This document shows, one piece after another, positions 35,175 to 42,891 of a stretch of DNA of 64,000 bases. The notes under the pieces are model-generated. The model saw nothing but the letters and a program-made list of their open reading frames with translations, searched no databases and was not told the origin of the DNA. The position numbers and the translations under genes are program-made. Source of the DNA: Natribaculum luteum (GTDB taxonomy: Archaea > Halobacteriota > Halobacteria > Halobacteriales > Natrialbaceae); the NCBI RefSeq assembly GCF_023008545.1, contig NZ_CP095397.1:868001-932000 (forward strand), given 5' to 3'. Positions within the stretch are counted from its first letter, which is position 1. Each line of letters begins with the position of its first letter.

Positions 35175-36751
35175 GTAGTTGGATAGCGATTTGCCGTCAG
35201 ACCGATTTCGTAGCAGTCTCATGAATGGTCTCTCAATGGTGAATCAAGTGTGTCGCTGGGGGTTAGCGGATCGCTGGAATCGATAGATTCCACGATCCGC
35301 ACCGAGAACAGTACGCATCTCCGCCAGCAACTCGTCGTCAAAGAGCTTGAGAACCGACTTCTTCGTCGTCAGATCACTGCAAAACAACAGCAGATCGAAC
35401 AACTTGAGGCTCGCCTCAAGCGGTACGAAAACCCAAACACACCTCCCAGTAAGCAGGGTGGCGTGGCTGGATCACCTGGCAACGATGACAGCGACGAGGA
35501 AGAGAACGAAGACCAAGGGGACGACGCTGGCGGCGACGCTGACGCCGCCAGCGGCTCCTCTCCAGGACGTGACGAAGGTCACGAAGGAACAACTCGACCG
35601 CCTCCGGAACCAGAGGAGACTATTCGAGTCGATCAGGGATATTGCCCAGACTGTGAGCAAATCCTCTCTAACCCGGACAGCTACATCTCACGGACGATTA
35701 TCGACATACCTCTCCCTATTCCAACCACTGTCGTCGAGTACGAACTCGGCAAACACCGCTGTTCCTGTGGAAACGAAGTCGTTGCTGAACATCCAGACTG
35801 CCCGGAAACCGGGCGGTTTGGGCCAAATATCATGGCCCAAACCGCCCTCGGTAGGTTCCATCAGCGACTTCCAAACCGTAAACAGGCGGAGCTGTTTGAC
35901 TGGGAACTCGATACACCCATCTCTCATCGGACGATCTACAACCTGACCAAGCGGGTCGCAGACCGGCTGCGACCCGCGTATGACGATGTCAAAGCCCGTA
36001 TTCAGGAAAGTGACGTCGTCTACTGCGATGAAACGGGATTTCCTGTTGACGGAGAGCAACACTGGGCGTGGACGTTCGTTACTGACGAAGAAGTGCTGTT
36101 CTGGGTTGATGAGAGTCGTGGAAGTCAGGTGTTAGAGGACGTCCTCGGCGAGGACTTCGCCGAGGACTCAACGCTCAGCTGTGACGGTTGGTCAGCGTAT
36201 CCGAGCTATCACACGAAGCTCCAGCGGTGCTGGGCACATCTGTTGCGGGAGGCGGAGTACGTTGCTGAACGGTACGAGGAAGCAGAGAGGTTGTCTGAGG
36301 AGTTACACGCTCTCCATGACGATTTAACGGCGTTCGACGAGGAGGATCCGTCCGCCTCCGCCCGCGAGCAAAAGCGGGCGGAGGCGTCGTTACATCTGGA
36401 AGGCCTGATCAGGGAAGACTACGAGGCACAGGAGGTCAAGAAGCTGATCGAGAAGATCAGGAACGGGTTAGGGCACTGGCTGACGTTCGTTACAGAGCCA
36501 GACGTCGATTCGACGAATAATCGCGCAGAGCGCGCTCTGCGCGAGCAAGTTGTGCTGCGGAAGATGTTCCGGACCCTCCGCTCAGCCGAAGGGGTCCAGA
36601 TTCACGAGACGATTACGACCATGTTAGCCACGTGGAAACGACGAGGACTTGATCCGCCTGAACAGCTCCAGTCCATCCTCGGTGGGCAAGAACTCAGATT
36701 AGGATGAGAGGCATCACTGGCCGGTGAATCCTGGTCACGCTATCCAACTAC
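35175..36751 (+). mobile_element. IS66-family element, copy A
   Basis: 1577 bp with terminal repeat GTAGTTGGATAGCG at 35175-35188 and its complement at 36738-36751. It has exactly the same length as copy B (52889-54465), which lies inverted. Its flanks (GAGTTCTT and GATTTGAT) do not match, so the original 8-bp target duplication has been lost on one side. Confidence 0.88.
35250..36707 (+). CDS. IS66-family transposase, copy A
   Basis: A 485-residue transposase. A leucine-zipper-like coiled coil (KELENRLLRRQITAKQQQIE) and NTPPSKQ are at the N-terminus, then an acidic low-complexity linker. A zinc-finger-like segment (YCPDCEQ, HRCSCGN) comes next, followed by the DDE domain with VVYCDETGFPVDGEQHWAW (first D), LSCDGWSAYP (second D) and DVDSTNNRAERALREQV (catalytic E). 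No separate TnpA or TnpB genes are present, as in single-ORF IS66 subgroups. The gene looks functional. Hairpins: 15-bp arms at 35811-35825/35833-35847 and 13-bp arms at 36353-36365/36374-36386. Confidence 0.92.
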   Translation: MSLGVSGSLESIDSTIRTENSTHLRQQLVVKELENRLLRRQITAKQQQIEQLEARLKRYENPNTPPSKQGGVAGSPGNDDSDEEENEDQGDDAGGDADAASGSSPGRDEGHEGTTRPPPEPEETIRVDQGYCPDCEQILSNPDSYISRTIIDIPLPIPTTVVEYELGKHRCSCGNEVVAEHPDCPETGRFGPNIMAQTALGRFHQRLPNRKQAELFDWELDTPISHRTIYNLTKRVADRLRPAYDDVKARIQESDVVYCDETGFPVDGEQHWAWTFVTDEEVLFWVDESRGSQVLEDVLGEDFAEDSTLSCDGWSAYPSYHTKLQRCWAHLLREAEYVAERYEEAERLSEELHALHDDLTAFDEEDPSASAREQKRAEASLHLEGLIREDYEAQEVKKLIEKIRNGLGHWLTFVTEPDVDSTNNRAERALREQVVLRKMFRTLRSAEGVQIHETITTMLATWKRRGLDPPEQLQSILGGQELRLG

Positions 36752-36942
36752 GATTTGATTTTGGAGAGGAATTCGGACTTCCGGTTTTCAAGTATAACGT
36801 CTCGCTCTAGTCCTGCTTTTTCCAGGATGGACTCAACGAGCGAATTACCGTCGGTTCGGAAATGGTCAACGTTTATCCGAGACCGCATCTCGGCATTCGT
36901 ATATCCGTCTCTGAAAAAGAACAGATTTGGGTCGCTACTCAT
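36748..36942 (-). pseudogene. small hypothetical protein truncated by IS66 copy A
   Basis: Starts at the ATG at 36942, overlapping the stop of the histone-fold-like gene (ATGAGTAG). About 64 residues are readable (MSSDPNLFFFRDGYTNAEM at the start, ENRKSEFLSKIKS at the end). The stop codon TAG is supplied by the terminal repeat of IS66 copy A, so the natural C-terminus is lost. Not recognised. Translational coupling suggests it worked with the preceding protein. Confidence 0.55.
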
Positions 36943-37288
36943 CCTCGTCGACCTCCAAGTCAAGGATGGGAGACCGGTTCGCAGTACGTCGAAGCTCTAG
37001 TTGGTATTCTCCCATCTTCGTCGCTGCCTCTTCTAAGAGCGTGTATGGATAGAATATCTCGTTGAATGCAGCACGGACGTCCTGTTCTTCAACTCGTTTC
37101 GCGTCACGTTCCTCAGACTTCTTCATCGCCTCCTGCCAAACAACTCGAATGGTATTGTCAATCTGAAGTTTAAGATAGTCCGCTGACTCACCACCGACCT
37201 GCTTATCTTCGGGCGTATATGCTCGTAGGAGCTTCTGGAGGGTGGTTGGTTTAACGGGGTCAGGAATATCCTCTGGGTCGTCGGTCAT
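36935..37288 (-). CDS. histone-fold-like small protein
   Basis: A 117-residue protein from the ATG at 37288. The middle part (VGGESADYLKLQIDNTIRVV, WQEAMKKSEERDAKRVEEQD, VRAAFNEIF) follows the histone-fold plan: a short helix, a long central helix, a loop carrying a basic-acidic RDAKRVEEQDV segment comparable to RKTVKAEDV of archaeal histones, and a final helix. A further helix and an acidic tail (DLEVDEDE) are appended. It overlaps the next gene (36748-36942). It could be a DNA-binding or dimerising regulator of the element; the fold assignment is from pattern only. Confidence 0.5.
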   Translation of the reverse strand: MTDDPEDIPDPVKPTTLQKLLRAYTPEDKQVGGESADYLKLQIDNTIRVVWQEAMKKSEERDAKRVEEQDVRAAFNEIFYPYTLLEEAATKMGEYQLELRRTANRSPILDLEVDEDE

Positions 37289-37476
37289 GTTTTCCTGACT
37301 ACATTCAAAGCACAAATATTCTCTTCTTTGCTTGTGACTTGCATTCCCATTCCAAAGGGACGTCCAGAAGCCAAGCTCGAGATTGAAGTAAGTAGTTTGA
37401 TATTTGTTTCAGCCGTCTCTCTGAATAGGTCCTACTGTCGTCGCTAGTAAGCAGCGACGGCTTTGACCGGGAGACT

Positions 37477-37746
37477 ATGATGGCTGATTCAAACAGCGAC
37501 CAGCAAGGTGAAACAAGCGGCATCCAAATTGGTGGCATCCACATCGGCCCGATAGAGTACCGATTCCTCAAACTCGTCGTCTATGCGGTCATCGGACTAT
37601 TTCTCTGGCCGTATCTCCTCCTGCTCTACATCTACATCGCTATTCGTCGATTCAACAAGGGCATCATCATGGTCTCAAAGAAGGCGTCGAGGACGGTACG
37701 CGAGGAATACGAAGCTGGCTACGAGGAGGGGAGTTCTGAGGACTGA
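37477..37746 (+). CDS. small single-span membrane protein
   Basis: 89 residues: a polar N-terminus with SGIQIGGIHIGPIEYR, a long hydrophobic segment (FLKLVVYAVIGLFLWPYLLL, continuing LYIYIAI) and a basic, then acidic, cytoplasmic tail. Divergent from the histone-fold-like gene. No known domain recognised. The start may be the first or second of two adjacent methionines. Confidence 0.55.
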   Translation: MMADSNSDQQGETSGIQIGGIHIGPIEYRFLKLVVYAVIGLFLWPYLLLLYIYIAIRRFNKGIIMVSKKASRTVREEYEAGYEEGSSED

Positions 37747-37922
37747 TTCACGCTTCGAGGGTCGAAGACTGTACGGAGGTCCCCGTACTCGGCGCTGAAA
37801 ATCTGTTTCTACCTGCCTGAATCATTTCTATCGAATGCTGTGAGGACTGCGTGAGAAGACAACTGATGAAGACCTACGGCAAATCTTTGCCAGAGGTACT
37901 GAACTAATGCTTGCAGCATCGA

Positions 37923-38468
37923 TTACACGATATCTCTGCTCTTACCGTCGCTGTGTCGCTCTTGCAGAAGGTGGGCTGCGATTTCGCCATCAATCTCGCC
38001 GTTCATCAGTAGCTCACCGATTTCCTCATCGCTGTACTCACTGATGTCTCGCGTTTCATCGAGGACGAGCCTCGTTTCGATGTTGAACTCTACATCTACC
38101 TCGACGCGATTTTCGGATTCCTTTCGCGCTAGCTTCTCTTCTGCGTTTGTGACCGCTTCCTCCAGGTAGTCTTTGAAATCGAGGTTCTGTTCTTTTAGAG
38201 CGAGGTATGTGAATTCGAGTGCGGCGATGATTCCTCGATGGAAATCTCGGTCATCGGGTAAGTCCTCGAACACGCTTCTCCGGTCGCGTTCTTCTAACTC
38301 GCTGTTGATGAGTCTGAAATCTATGTATGCGTTGTAGAGTCGCTTTCGGATTCGGGACCGGGCAACTCGTTCTGCGGAGCTTTTCGGCGCGATTCCAGCA
38401 CCGCTGCCGAGGTAGTTGCGGTCTTTGGTGCTGAGGATGCCGCGTTCTCGTTCGTCGTCAGATGCCAT
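37923..38468 (-). CDS. conserved haloarchaeal hypothetical protein
   Basis: 181 residues, acidic and mainly helical. The N-terminus DDERERGILSTKDRNYLGSG is a signature seen at the start of many haloarchaeal proteins of unknown function. The C-terminal SDEEIGELLMNGEIDGEIAA could be a small helix-turn-helix. It diverges from 38583-39344, with a duplicated 12-bp word in the shared upstream region. No function proposed. Confidence 0.6.
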   Translation of the reverse strand: MASDDERERGILSTKDRNYLGSGAGIAPKSSAERVARSRIRKRLYNAYIDFRLINSELEERDRRSVFEDLPDDRDFHRGIIAALEFTYLALKEQNLDFKDYLEEAVTNAEEKLARKESENRVEVDVEFNIETRLVLDETRDISEYSDEEIGELLMNGEIDGEIAAHLLQERHSDGKSRDIV

Positions 38469-38473
38469 GCGAT

Positions 38474-38547
38474 ATTCTATTACGGTGGGTCTAATGAAGC
38501 TACTGAATCAGCATATATTGGACAAACCGTTTCGCATTCTATTACGG
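38474..38547. promoter_or_regulatory. duplicated 12-bp word in a divergent promoter region
   Basis: ATTCTATTACGG occurs at 38474-38485 and again at 38536-38547 in the same orientation, 62 bp apart, between the divergent genes starting at 38468 and 38583. Paired sites on similar helical faces suit a transcription factor. TATA-like stretches (GCATATATTGG, TTATTGTATATGC) lie nearby. Confidence 0.4.
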
Positions 38548-38582
38548 CGTAATACTTATTGTATATGCTATCATAGAGTAGG

Positions 38583-39344
38583 ATGGGTTGCGGAACGACT
38601 TGCAACCGCGTGAAAGAGAGCAACTCAGAGACTCGACAACAAGCGGATGCTAACGGATTCAGACAGCACATAGAGAAATCTCTGAGCGTTGCTCGTAAGG
38701 AAACATCCCATGAAATCAACCAACTGCACGACAGACGATTGGCATCACATCAAGACCGCTGGAGCGAATTTCGAGACTGCAGTATCGCGGTCGCTCAGGG
38801 GGACATTCTAATGATTGCCCCCTGTCGAGAATACTGGTGGCGAGAGGTTCTTCCGGAACAGCGGAATTGGACTGGCCCGCACACCTATCCTGATATCGTC
38901 GAGCGCATCATCGAGAAAGAAGAGATTCCGCGTCTTGCAGCAACCTATATCGTCAAGGGTTCAATCGAAGATGGAATTCTCTCTGCCGCTGGGCGGACTT
39001 ATTTTGAGGGCGTTGACCACCTCGACCCTCAAGAAGTTCCAGAGTGGCTAGTGTTCGCTAGAAATATCGAGCGAGACGGTGTCACCAAGCTTCCGGCAGG
39101 CGAGGACACGATTTCTATCGATGCTCCGAGGCTCGTTCAGAGAGCATCCGAGAAAACTCATCGTCACACCGACGACCTCGATTTCAATCAGCTCGTATTA
39201 CACGTTCACCATGTGACTGGAATCGAATTGGGAGTCGCAAAGGAACGCGTCGAGAGCTTCATCGAAGACGGGGTCCTCGAACGAGATGGTGACACCATGG
39301 CGCTCGGTAGTCGGGGGAGTCCTGGGAAAGCAAAATTGGGATAG
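38583..39344 (+). CDS. hypothetical protein
   Basis: 253 residues, soluble. The middle has YWWREVLPEQRNWTGPHTYP and then a helical stretch. The C-terminus (LVLHVHHVTGIELGVAKERV, ESFIEDGVLERDGDTMALGS) looks like a winged-helix domain. No catalytic motif seen and no family recognised. Gene-free stretch 39345-39533 follows. Confidence 0.5.
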   Translation: MGCGTTCNRVKESNSETRQQADANGFRQHIEKSLSVARKETSHEINQLHDRRLASHQDRWSEFRDCSIAVAQGDILMIAPCREYWWREVLPEQRNWTGPHTYPDIVERIIEKEEIPRLAATYIVKGSIEDGILSAAGRTYFEGVDHLDPQEVPEWLVFARNIERDGVTKLPAGEDTISIDAPRLVQRASEKTHRHTDDLDFNQLVLHVHHVTGIELGVAKERVESFIEDGVLERDGDTMALGSRGSPGKAKLG

Positions 39345-39533
39345 TCCGACTGCGATAGGAACCAATTCTTTTGACGGTAATCAACGCGAGAAGTTCTATG
39401 ATGGCGACGAGCGTACCGTGAGAGGACTAGAGAATGCGTTCTTTCGCTTTCATGGGTTCCCTATCATTCGAGAAAAGAACCGTCCGTACGGCACGGGAAT
39501 GCGGACCTGGTGTCTGTTGCTACTCTTGTCCGT

Positions 39534-39953
39534 TCAAATCCCTTTCTGGTATCCCTCCGAAATACTGGGTTCTTGCGGTCCCGGTTTTCTGAGTTCGTAG
39601 CGGACCTCTCCGGTTCGGGTATTTCTCCAGCCTCGACCTCCTCGTAGGCCCTTGTACGGGACCCAGGTGTAGTATGGGAGTTCTTCGCCCGTGTTGATAT
39701 CCGTCGTTGTGACGTTGCTCATCTCGTCGCTCGCGTCCCGTTCCTGGTATTCCTGACATTTCGCCTCGAATCGCTCAACTGTTGCTTCTTCGTCTTCTAC
39801 CGGGTCGTTGTCGGCTCTGTCTTCACCGTACCGCCGCTCGCCGTCGGTCTGTATCTGCGTCCACCGACGGATGAGATAGCGGTCCCACCGTGACTTGTGC
39901 ACTATTCGGCCCTCCTGTCTGAGGTGGGTACCGTGCGATGCGGCCAGCAGCAT
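39534..39953 (-). CDS. hypothetical protein
   Basis: I favour the ATG at 39953, since the sequence upstream in the frame is AT-rich and has no coding character. 139 residues, basic in the first third (KSRWDRYLIRRWTQ), then acidic; the C-terminal half has YYTWVPYKGLRGGRGWRNTR. Not recognised. Upstream lies the palindrome-rich stretch 40026-40090. Confidence 0.45.
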   Translation of the reverse strand: MLLAASHGTHLRQEGRIVHKSRWDRYLIRRWTQIQTDGERRYGEDRADNDPVEDEEATVERFEAKCQEYQERDASDEMSNVTTTDINTGEELPYYTWVPYKGLRGGRGWRNTRTGEVRYELRKPGPQEPSISEGYQKGI

Positions 39954-40025
39954 TGAATTACTATGGAAATCATAGCGAAACTTGTTAAACACACAATTGT
40001 ATAAGTATTGCGGCGCTTTTGCAAC

Positions 40026-40090
40026 CCAAACGTTTGGATATTCGCTTGTAACCTTTGGAATGCCCCTCACCTCTACTCCAAAGGTTACAA
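40026..40090. repeat. two palindromes in a gene-free stretch
   Basis: CCAAACGTTTGG (40026-40037) is a perfect 12-bp palindrome. Nine bases later TTGTAACCTTTGGA (40046-40059) pairs exactly with TCCAAAGGTTACAA (40077-40090), 14-bp arms around a 17-nt spacer. The stretch 39954-40315 has no gene, is AT-rich and also holds TATATTATTATAATA near 40260. Operator, replication or recombination site are all possible. Confidence 0.6.
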
Positions 40091-40315
40091 ACTCATAATG
40101 TAAGAAAAATTCCTGGATTTAACTCTGCATTTTAAATGTGGGTGCTCCCGCGCGATATCTGCACTAATCAGAACGTGGGAACGCACTTTCTAGAAACTGG
40201 AACTCGCCATATCCAGTAAACCGGTATACTGCGCCGAGGTGACGAAATGCATAGTTATATTATTATAATAGTCTAGAAAGAGGGGGACTCGTACACCTTG
40301 CTTCTATGACTCTCC

Positions 40316-40672
40316 TCACTCTGATTCGGGACTAGAATTGTTTCTGAGCTTGCGTAACATATGTTCTCTCTTTTGCTCAGTCCATTCCTCATTCTCCAGT
40401 AGCTCGTCTAGATACTCTTTTTCCTTTATATAGAACGCGTCTAGCTCCCGCTTGTCTGCTATCCAGTATTTGTTCATCCCGCGCTGCTCATATCTAGTGT
40501 ATCCCATCCGCTGGAGTTCTTGGAGCACGTTCAGGACTTGACGGTCTCCTCGAGTCGTGTGCTCTGATTCGACTATCTCCTTCGTTCTAGCTTCACCATC
40601 AAGCTCGCCGAATGCCCTAACGACATTGACAAACGTCTCAAACAGGATTCCGCCTCCGTTGCTTTTAGGCAT
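40316..40672 (-). CDS. winged-helix DNA-binding protein (putative regulator)
   Basis: 118 residues. FVNVVRAFGELDGEARTKEI, VLNVLQELQRMGYTRYEQRG and NKYWIADKREL form a winged-helix pattern (three helices then a beta hairpin ending in a tyrosine/tryptophan wing). A helical, possibly dimerising tail follows. Likely a transcription regulator of the surrounding small-gene region. No specific family identified. Confidence 0.6.
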   Translation of the reverse strand: MPKSNGGGILFETFVNVVRAFGELDGEARTKEIVESEHTTRGDRQVLNVLQELQRMGYTRYEQRGMNKYWIADKRELDAFYIKEKEYLDELLENEEWTEQKREHMLRKLRNNSSPESE

Positions 40673-40828
40673 CGAATCTAGTCTCTCGGTGACTGTGACA
40701 CGATAATAACTCTACTCTCTAGATACTGTACACCGTGGATATCCCGTACAGATGCGGAGAACACACGAGAGAACGTTTCTGAAGGTGCGTGTCTGTGGGT
40801 TCCTCTATTTATACTATATCAGGGATAG

Positions 40829-41041
40829 TCACTCGTCGACGCGCATCGCGATTAGATTCGGTCCCTCATACGCTTCCAGAATTCCCTCAGGGTCAGCAAT
40901 GTTAGGGGTTGTTGGTTGACTCAGCTCCCAACGAATCCAATCCTCAAACCCCTCCTCAATGCTCTCGACTACGTCACCGTCTTCGATAATTCCGAGGTCG
41001 TGTAGCTCGCCAGCGTGGTACATCTGAAAAAGAATCTGCAT
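40829..41041 (-). CDS. small acidic protein, family member 1
   Basis: 70 residues. An N-terminal beta strand (MQILFQMYHAGE) and a beta hairpin (LGIIEDGDVVESIEEG) precede a helix with IRWELSQ and an acidic end. Its layout resembles the next two upstream genes on the same strand (41046-41255 and 41629-41943). Separated by 4 nt from the former, so co-transcribed. Function unknown. Confidence 0.5.
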   Translation of the reverse strand: MQILFQMYHAGELHDLGIIEDGDVVESIEEGFEDWIRWELSQPTTPNIADPEGILEAYEGPNLIAMRVDE

Positions 41042-41045
41042 CGGT

Positions 41046-41255
41046 CTACACCTCCTCTTCGGCCAGCGGGACGGCGTTGATGTAGTGATTATTGAACGCT
41101 CGCCTCAGGTGGTCTTCATCATCCAAATCGTACGCCCCTTGTACGGTCTCCTCAAGCTCGCCGGTCGGGTCCTCGACTATCTCGCCATCAACTACCTTCC
41201 CAAGGACGTCCCAGCCGTCTCGGTCTTCGTTGAGTCCCAGAAAGAGCAATGCCAC
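41046..41255 (-). CDS. small acidic protein, family member 2
   Basis: 69 residues: strand MALLFLGLNED, hairpin VLGKVVDGEIVEDPTGEL, helix, and a C-terminal NNHYINAVPLAEEE. Same plan as its neighbours: strand, hairpin with GxVV/GEIV, helical domain. Function unknown. The 373 bp upstream of it (41256-41628) contain no gene or repeat that I can support. Confidence 0.5.
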   Translation of the reverse strand: MALLFLGLNEDRDGWDVLGKVVDGEIVEDPTGELEETVQGAYDLDDEDHLRRAFNNHYINAVPLAEEEV

Positions 41256-41628
41256 GTCGAATCACCGTATTCAGTAATCGCCCTGTTCCATCATAAGACT
41301 CCCGAGCAGCGGACTGATTCAGCCTCTCTTGGTTTGAGATGGCGTAGAGGTCCAAGCTGAGAGGATGGAGAACGCGACCACCATCAATCGAATATCAGTC
41401 ATCATCGAGAACAACAACCCGTTCTCTAGAGCAATCACGCACACCAGGGGACATCCATTGATTGATAGAGAAAATCTCGGTACTCCACGGTCCAAGTCAG
41501 CATAGCGACTGAGTGTTACCTATCGAGGGGAGAGAGCCGTTCAAGGACGACCGAGAGTCAATCTATTCGATTCGCTCAGAAATGTGTGAGCAGTTGAGAG
41601 ACTACCATCAGCGTACAGTCTTCGAGAT

Positions 41629-41943
41629 TCAGAGTCGAGTGTCGAGCCCAGTATCCCGAACCCAGTCCCGATATGCTTCATCGCTCAGGTCCTCAACGAT
41701 TCGCTGGGATTCTTCACTATCGTAGCCTGCCATAACGTAGCCGTTCGAGTATGACGAAGCAATGTAGCGGAGGAGTTCCCGGCCATCGGTGTACTCGCTG
41801 ATGATTGGGTCGTTATCGTCACTAATTCGCTCTCGAAGGGATTCAGCCGTCGATGTCTCGCCTATCACCTCTCCCTCGATGGTAACTCGGGCTACCTCCT
41901 CGGGGTCCTCCCACGGGTCTCTGTAGATGATGACTTCGACCAT
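41629..41943 (-). CDS. small acidic protein, family member 3
   Basis: 104 residues: strand MVEVIIYRDPWED, hairpin VARVTIEGEVIGETSTAESL, then a helical C-terminus with YSNGYVMAGYDSEESQRIVE. It is the longest of the three look-alikes and begins just after the integrase stop (11 nt), so it may be the last gene of the integrase operon. Small paralogous proteins of this kind are common in archaeal mobile elements; no function known. Confidence 0.5.
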   Translation of the reverse strand: MVEVIIYRDPWEDPEEVARVTIEGEVIGETSTAESLRERISDDNDPIISEYTDGRELLRYIASSYSNGYVMAGYDSEESQRIVEDLSDEAYRDWVRDTGLDTRL

Positions 41944-41954
41944 GCTTCTGCCCT

Positions 41955-42890
41955 CTACAGTCCGATTTCCTTGATGCAGTTCAGGTACTCTTCTTTCGCT
42001 TCATCCCGGTCAACGCGAGTGTAGATATCCATCGTCTCGGTCTTGGCGTCCCCACGGATGTATTTCAGAATGTACGGCTTCATCCCCTGTTTCCGCATCA
42101 GGGTCGTGAATACCGTTCGGAAGGTGTGAGGGGTGAATTTCTTCTCGAACCGCCGTTCCTCCTTGGGGGCGACACCGGCGCGGTCGGCAGCTTCCTTTAC
42201 TTCCCGTCGAATCCGCTCTTTACTGAGGCGTCCTCCTTTGTTGCTCGTGAAGAGGTAGGGCGAATCAGAATCGACATTGATGAACTGGTAGCGATTGATA
42301 GCGTAGATTGTCTCATCATCGATGGGGACGACAGTCTGTTTGCCGCCCTTTCGCTCTCGGAGTCGAATGAATCCCTTCTCGAGGTCGACGTCGTCCTTTT
42401 CGATGGAGAGGACTTCTAGTAGTCGAGCGCCGGTTTTGGCGAGGATGATGGCGACGGTCTTGTCTCTCGGGTCGGGGATAGCGTTGATGAGTTTGCAGGC
42501 GTTCTCCCACGTCGCGCAATCGGGACGGTCTGGACGAATTCGGGGAATTTCCTCCATTACGACCGCGGCAGGATTGCTGGTGATATCCTCGAATTGGGGG
42601 CGTTTCAGGGTGTAGTTGTAGAAGCTGGAAAGGACTTCGAGATACTTCTTTTTCGAGTTTTGGGAGACATCCCGTTTCGTGAGCGCCATTAGGTAGTCTT
42701 CGACGTGGCGAATCTCGACCTCGCCGGGTTCGAGGTCGGGGAACTGGTCGTGGAAGAACTCACGGAGGACGCGACTGTACGAATTGAGTGTTCGAGTGCT
42801 GCGGCCGGAGGCCTCCTTGCGGCTAAGGAAGTAGTTGACCTCGTCGTGCTTGTTCTCGTAGATTTTCGAGGAGCCAGGTTCGGCTGGCAT
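41955..42890 (-). CDS. XerC/D-like tyrosine recombinase (integrase 3)
   Basis: Start at ATG 42890 with GGAGG 9-13 nt upstream, directly after the stop of the preceding gene. 311 residues: SAM-like N-terminal domain, then the catalytic domain with AKTGARLLEVLSIEKDDVDL (box I arginine), FTPHTFRTVFTTLMRKQG (HTFR box) and YIRGDAKTETMDIYTRV (tyrosine nucleophile). It is unlike integrases 1 and 2 and closer to Xer-type and viral/plasmid integrases of haloarchaea. It implies that the small-gene region is or was an integrative element distinct from the secretion-cluster element. Confidence 0.9.
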   Translation of the reverse strand: MPAEPGSSKIYENKHDEVNYFLSRKEASGRSTRTLNSYSRVLREFFHDQFPDLEPGEVEIRHVEDYLMALTKRDVSQNSKKKYLEVLSSFYNYTLKRPQFEDITSNPAAVVMEEIPRIRPDRPDCATWENACKLINAIPDPRDKTVAIILAKTGARLLEVLSIEKDDVDLEKGFIRLRERKGGKQTVVPIDDETIYAINRYQFINVDSDSPYLFTSNKGGRLSKERIRREVKEAADRAGVAPKEERRFEKKFTPHTFRTVFTTLMRKQGMKPYILKYIRGDAKTETMDIYTRVDRDEAKEEYLNCIKEIGL

Positions 42891-42891
42891 C

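Noticed and set aside
39286-39600. Plus-strand open frame after the hypothetical gene 38583-39344
   Set aside because: Overlaps genes at both ends, has no upstream start signal and no recognisable sequence.
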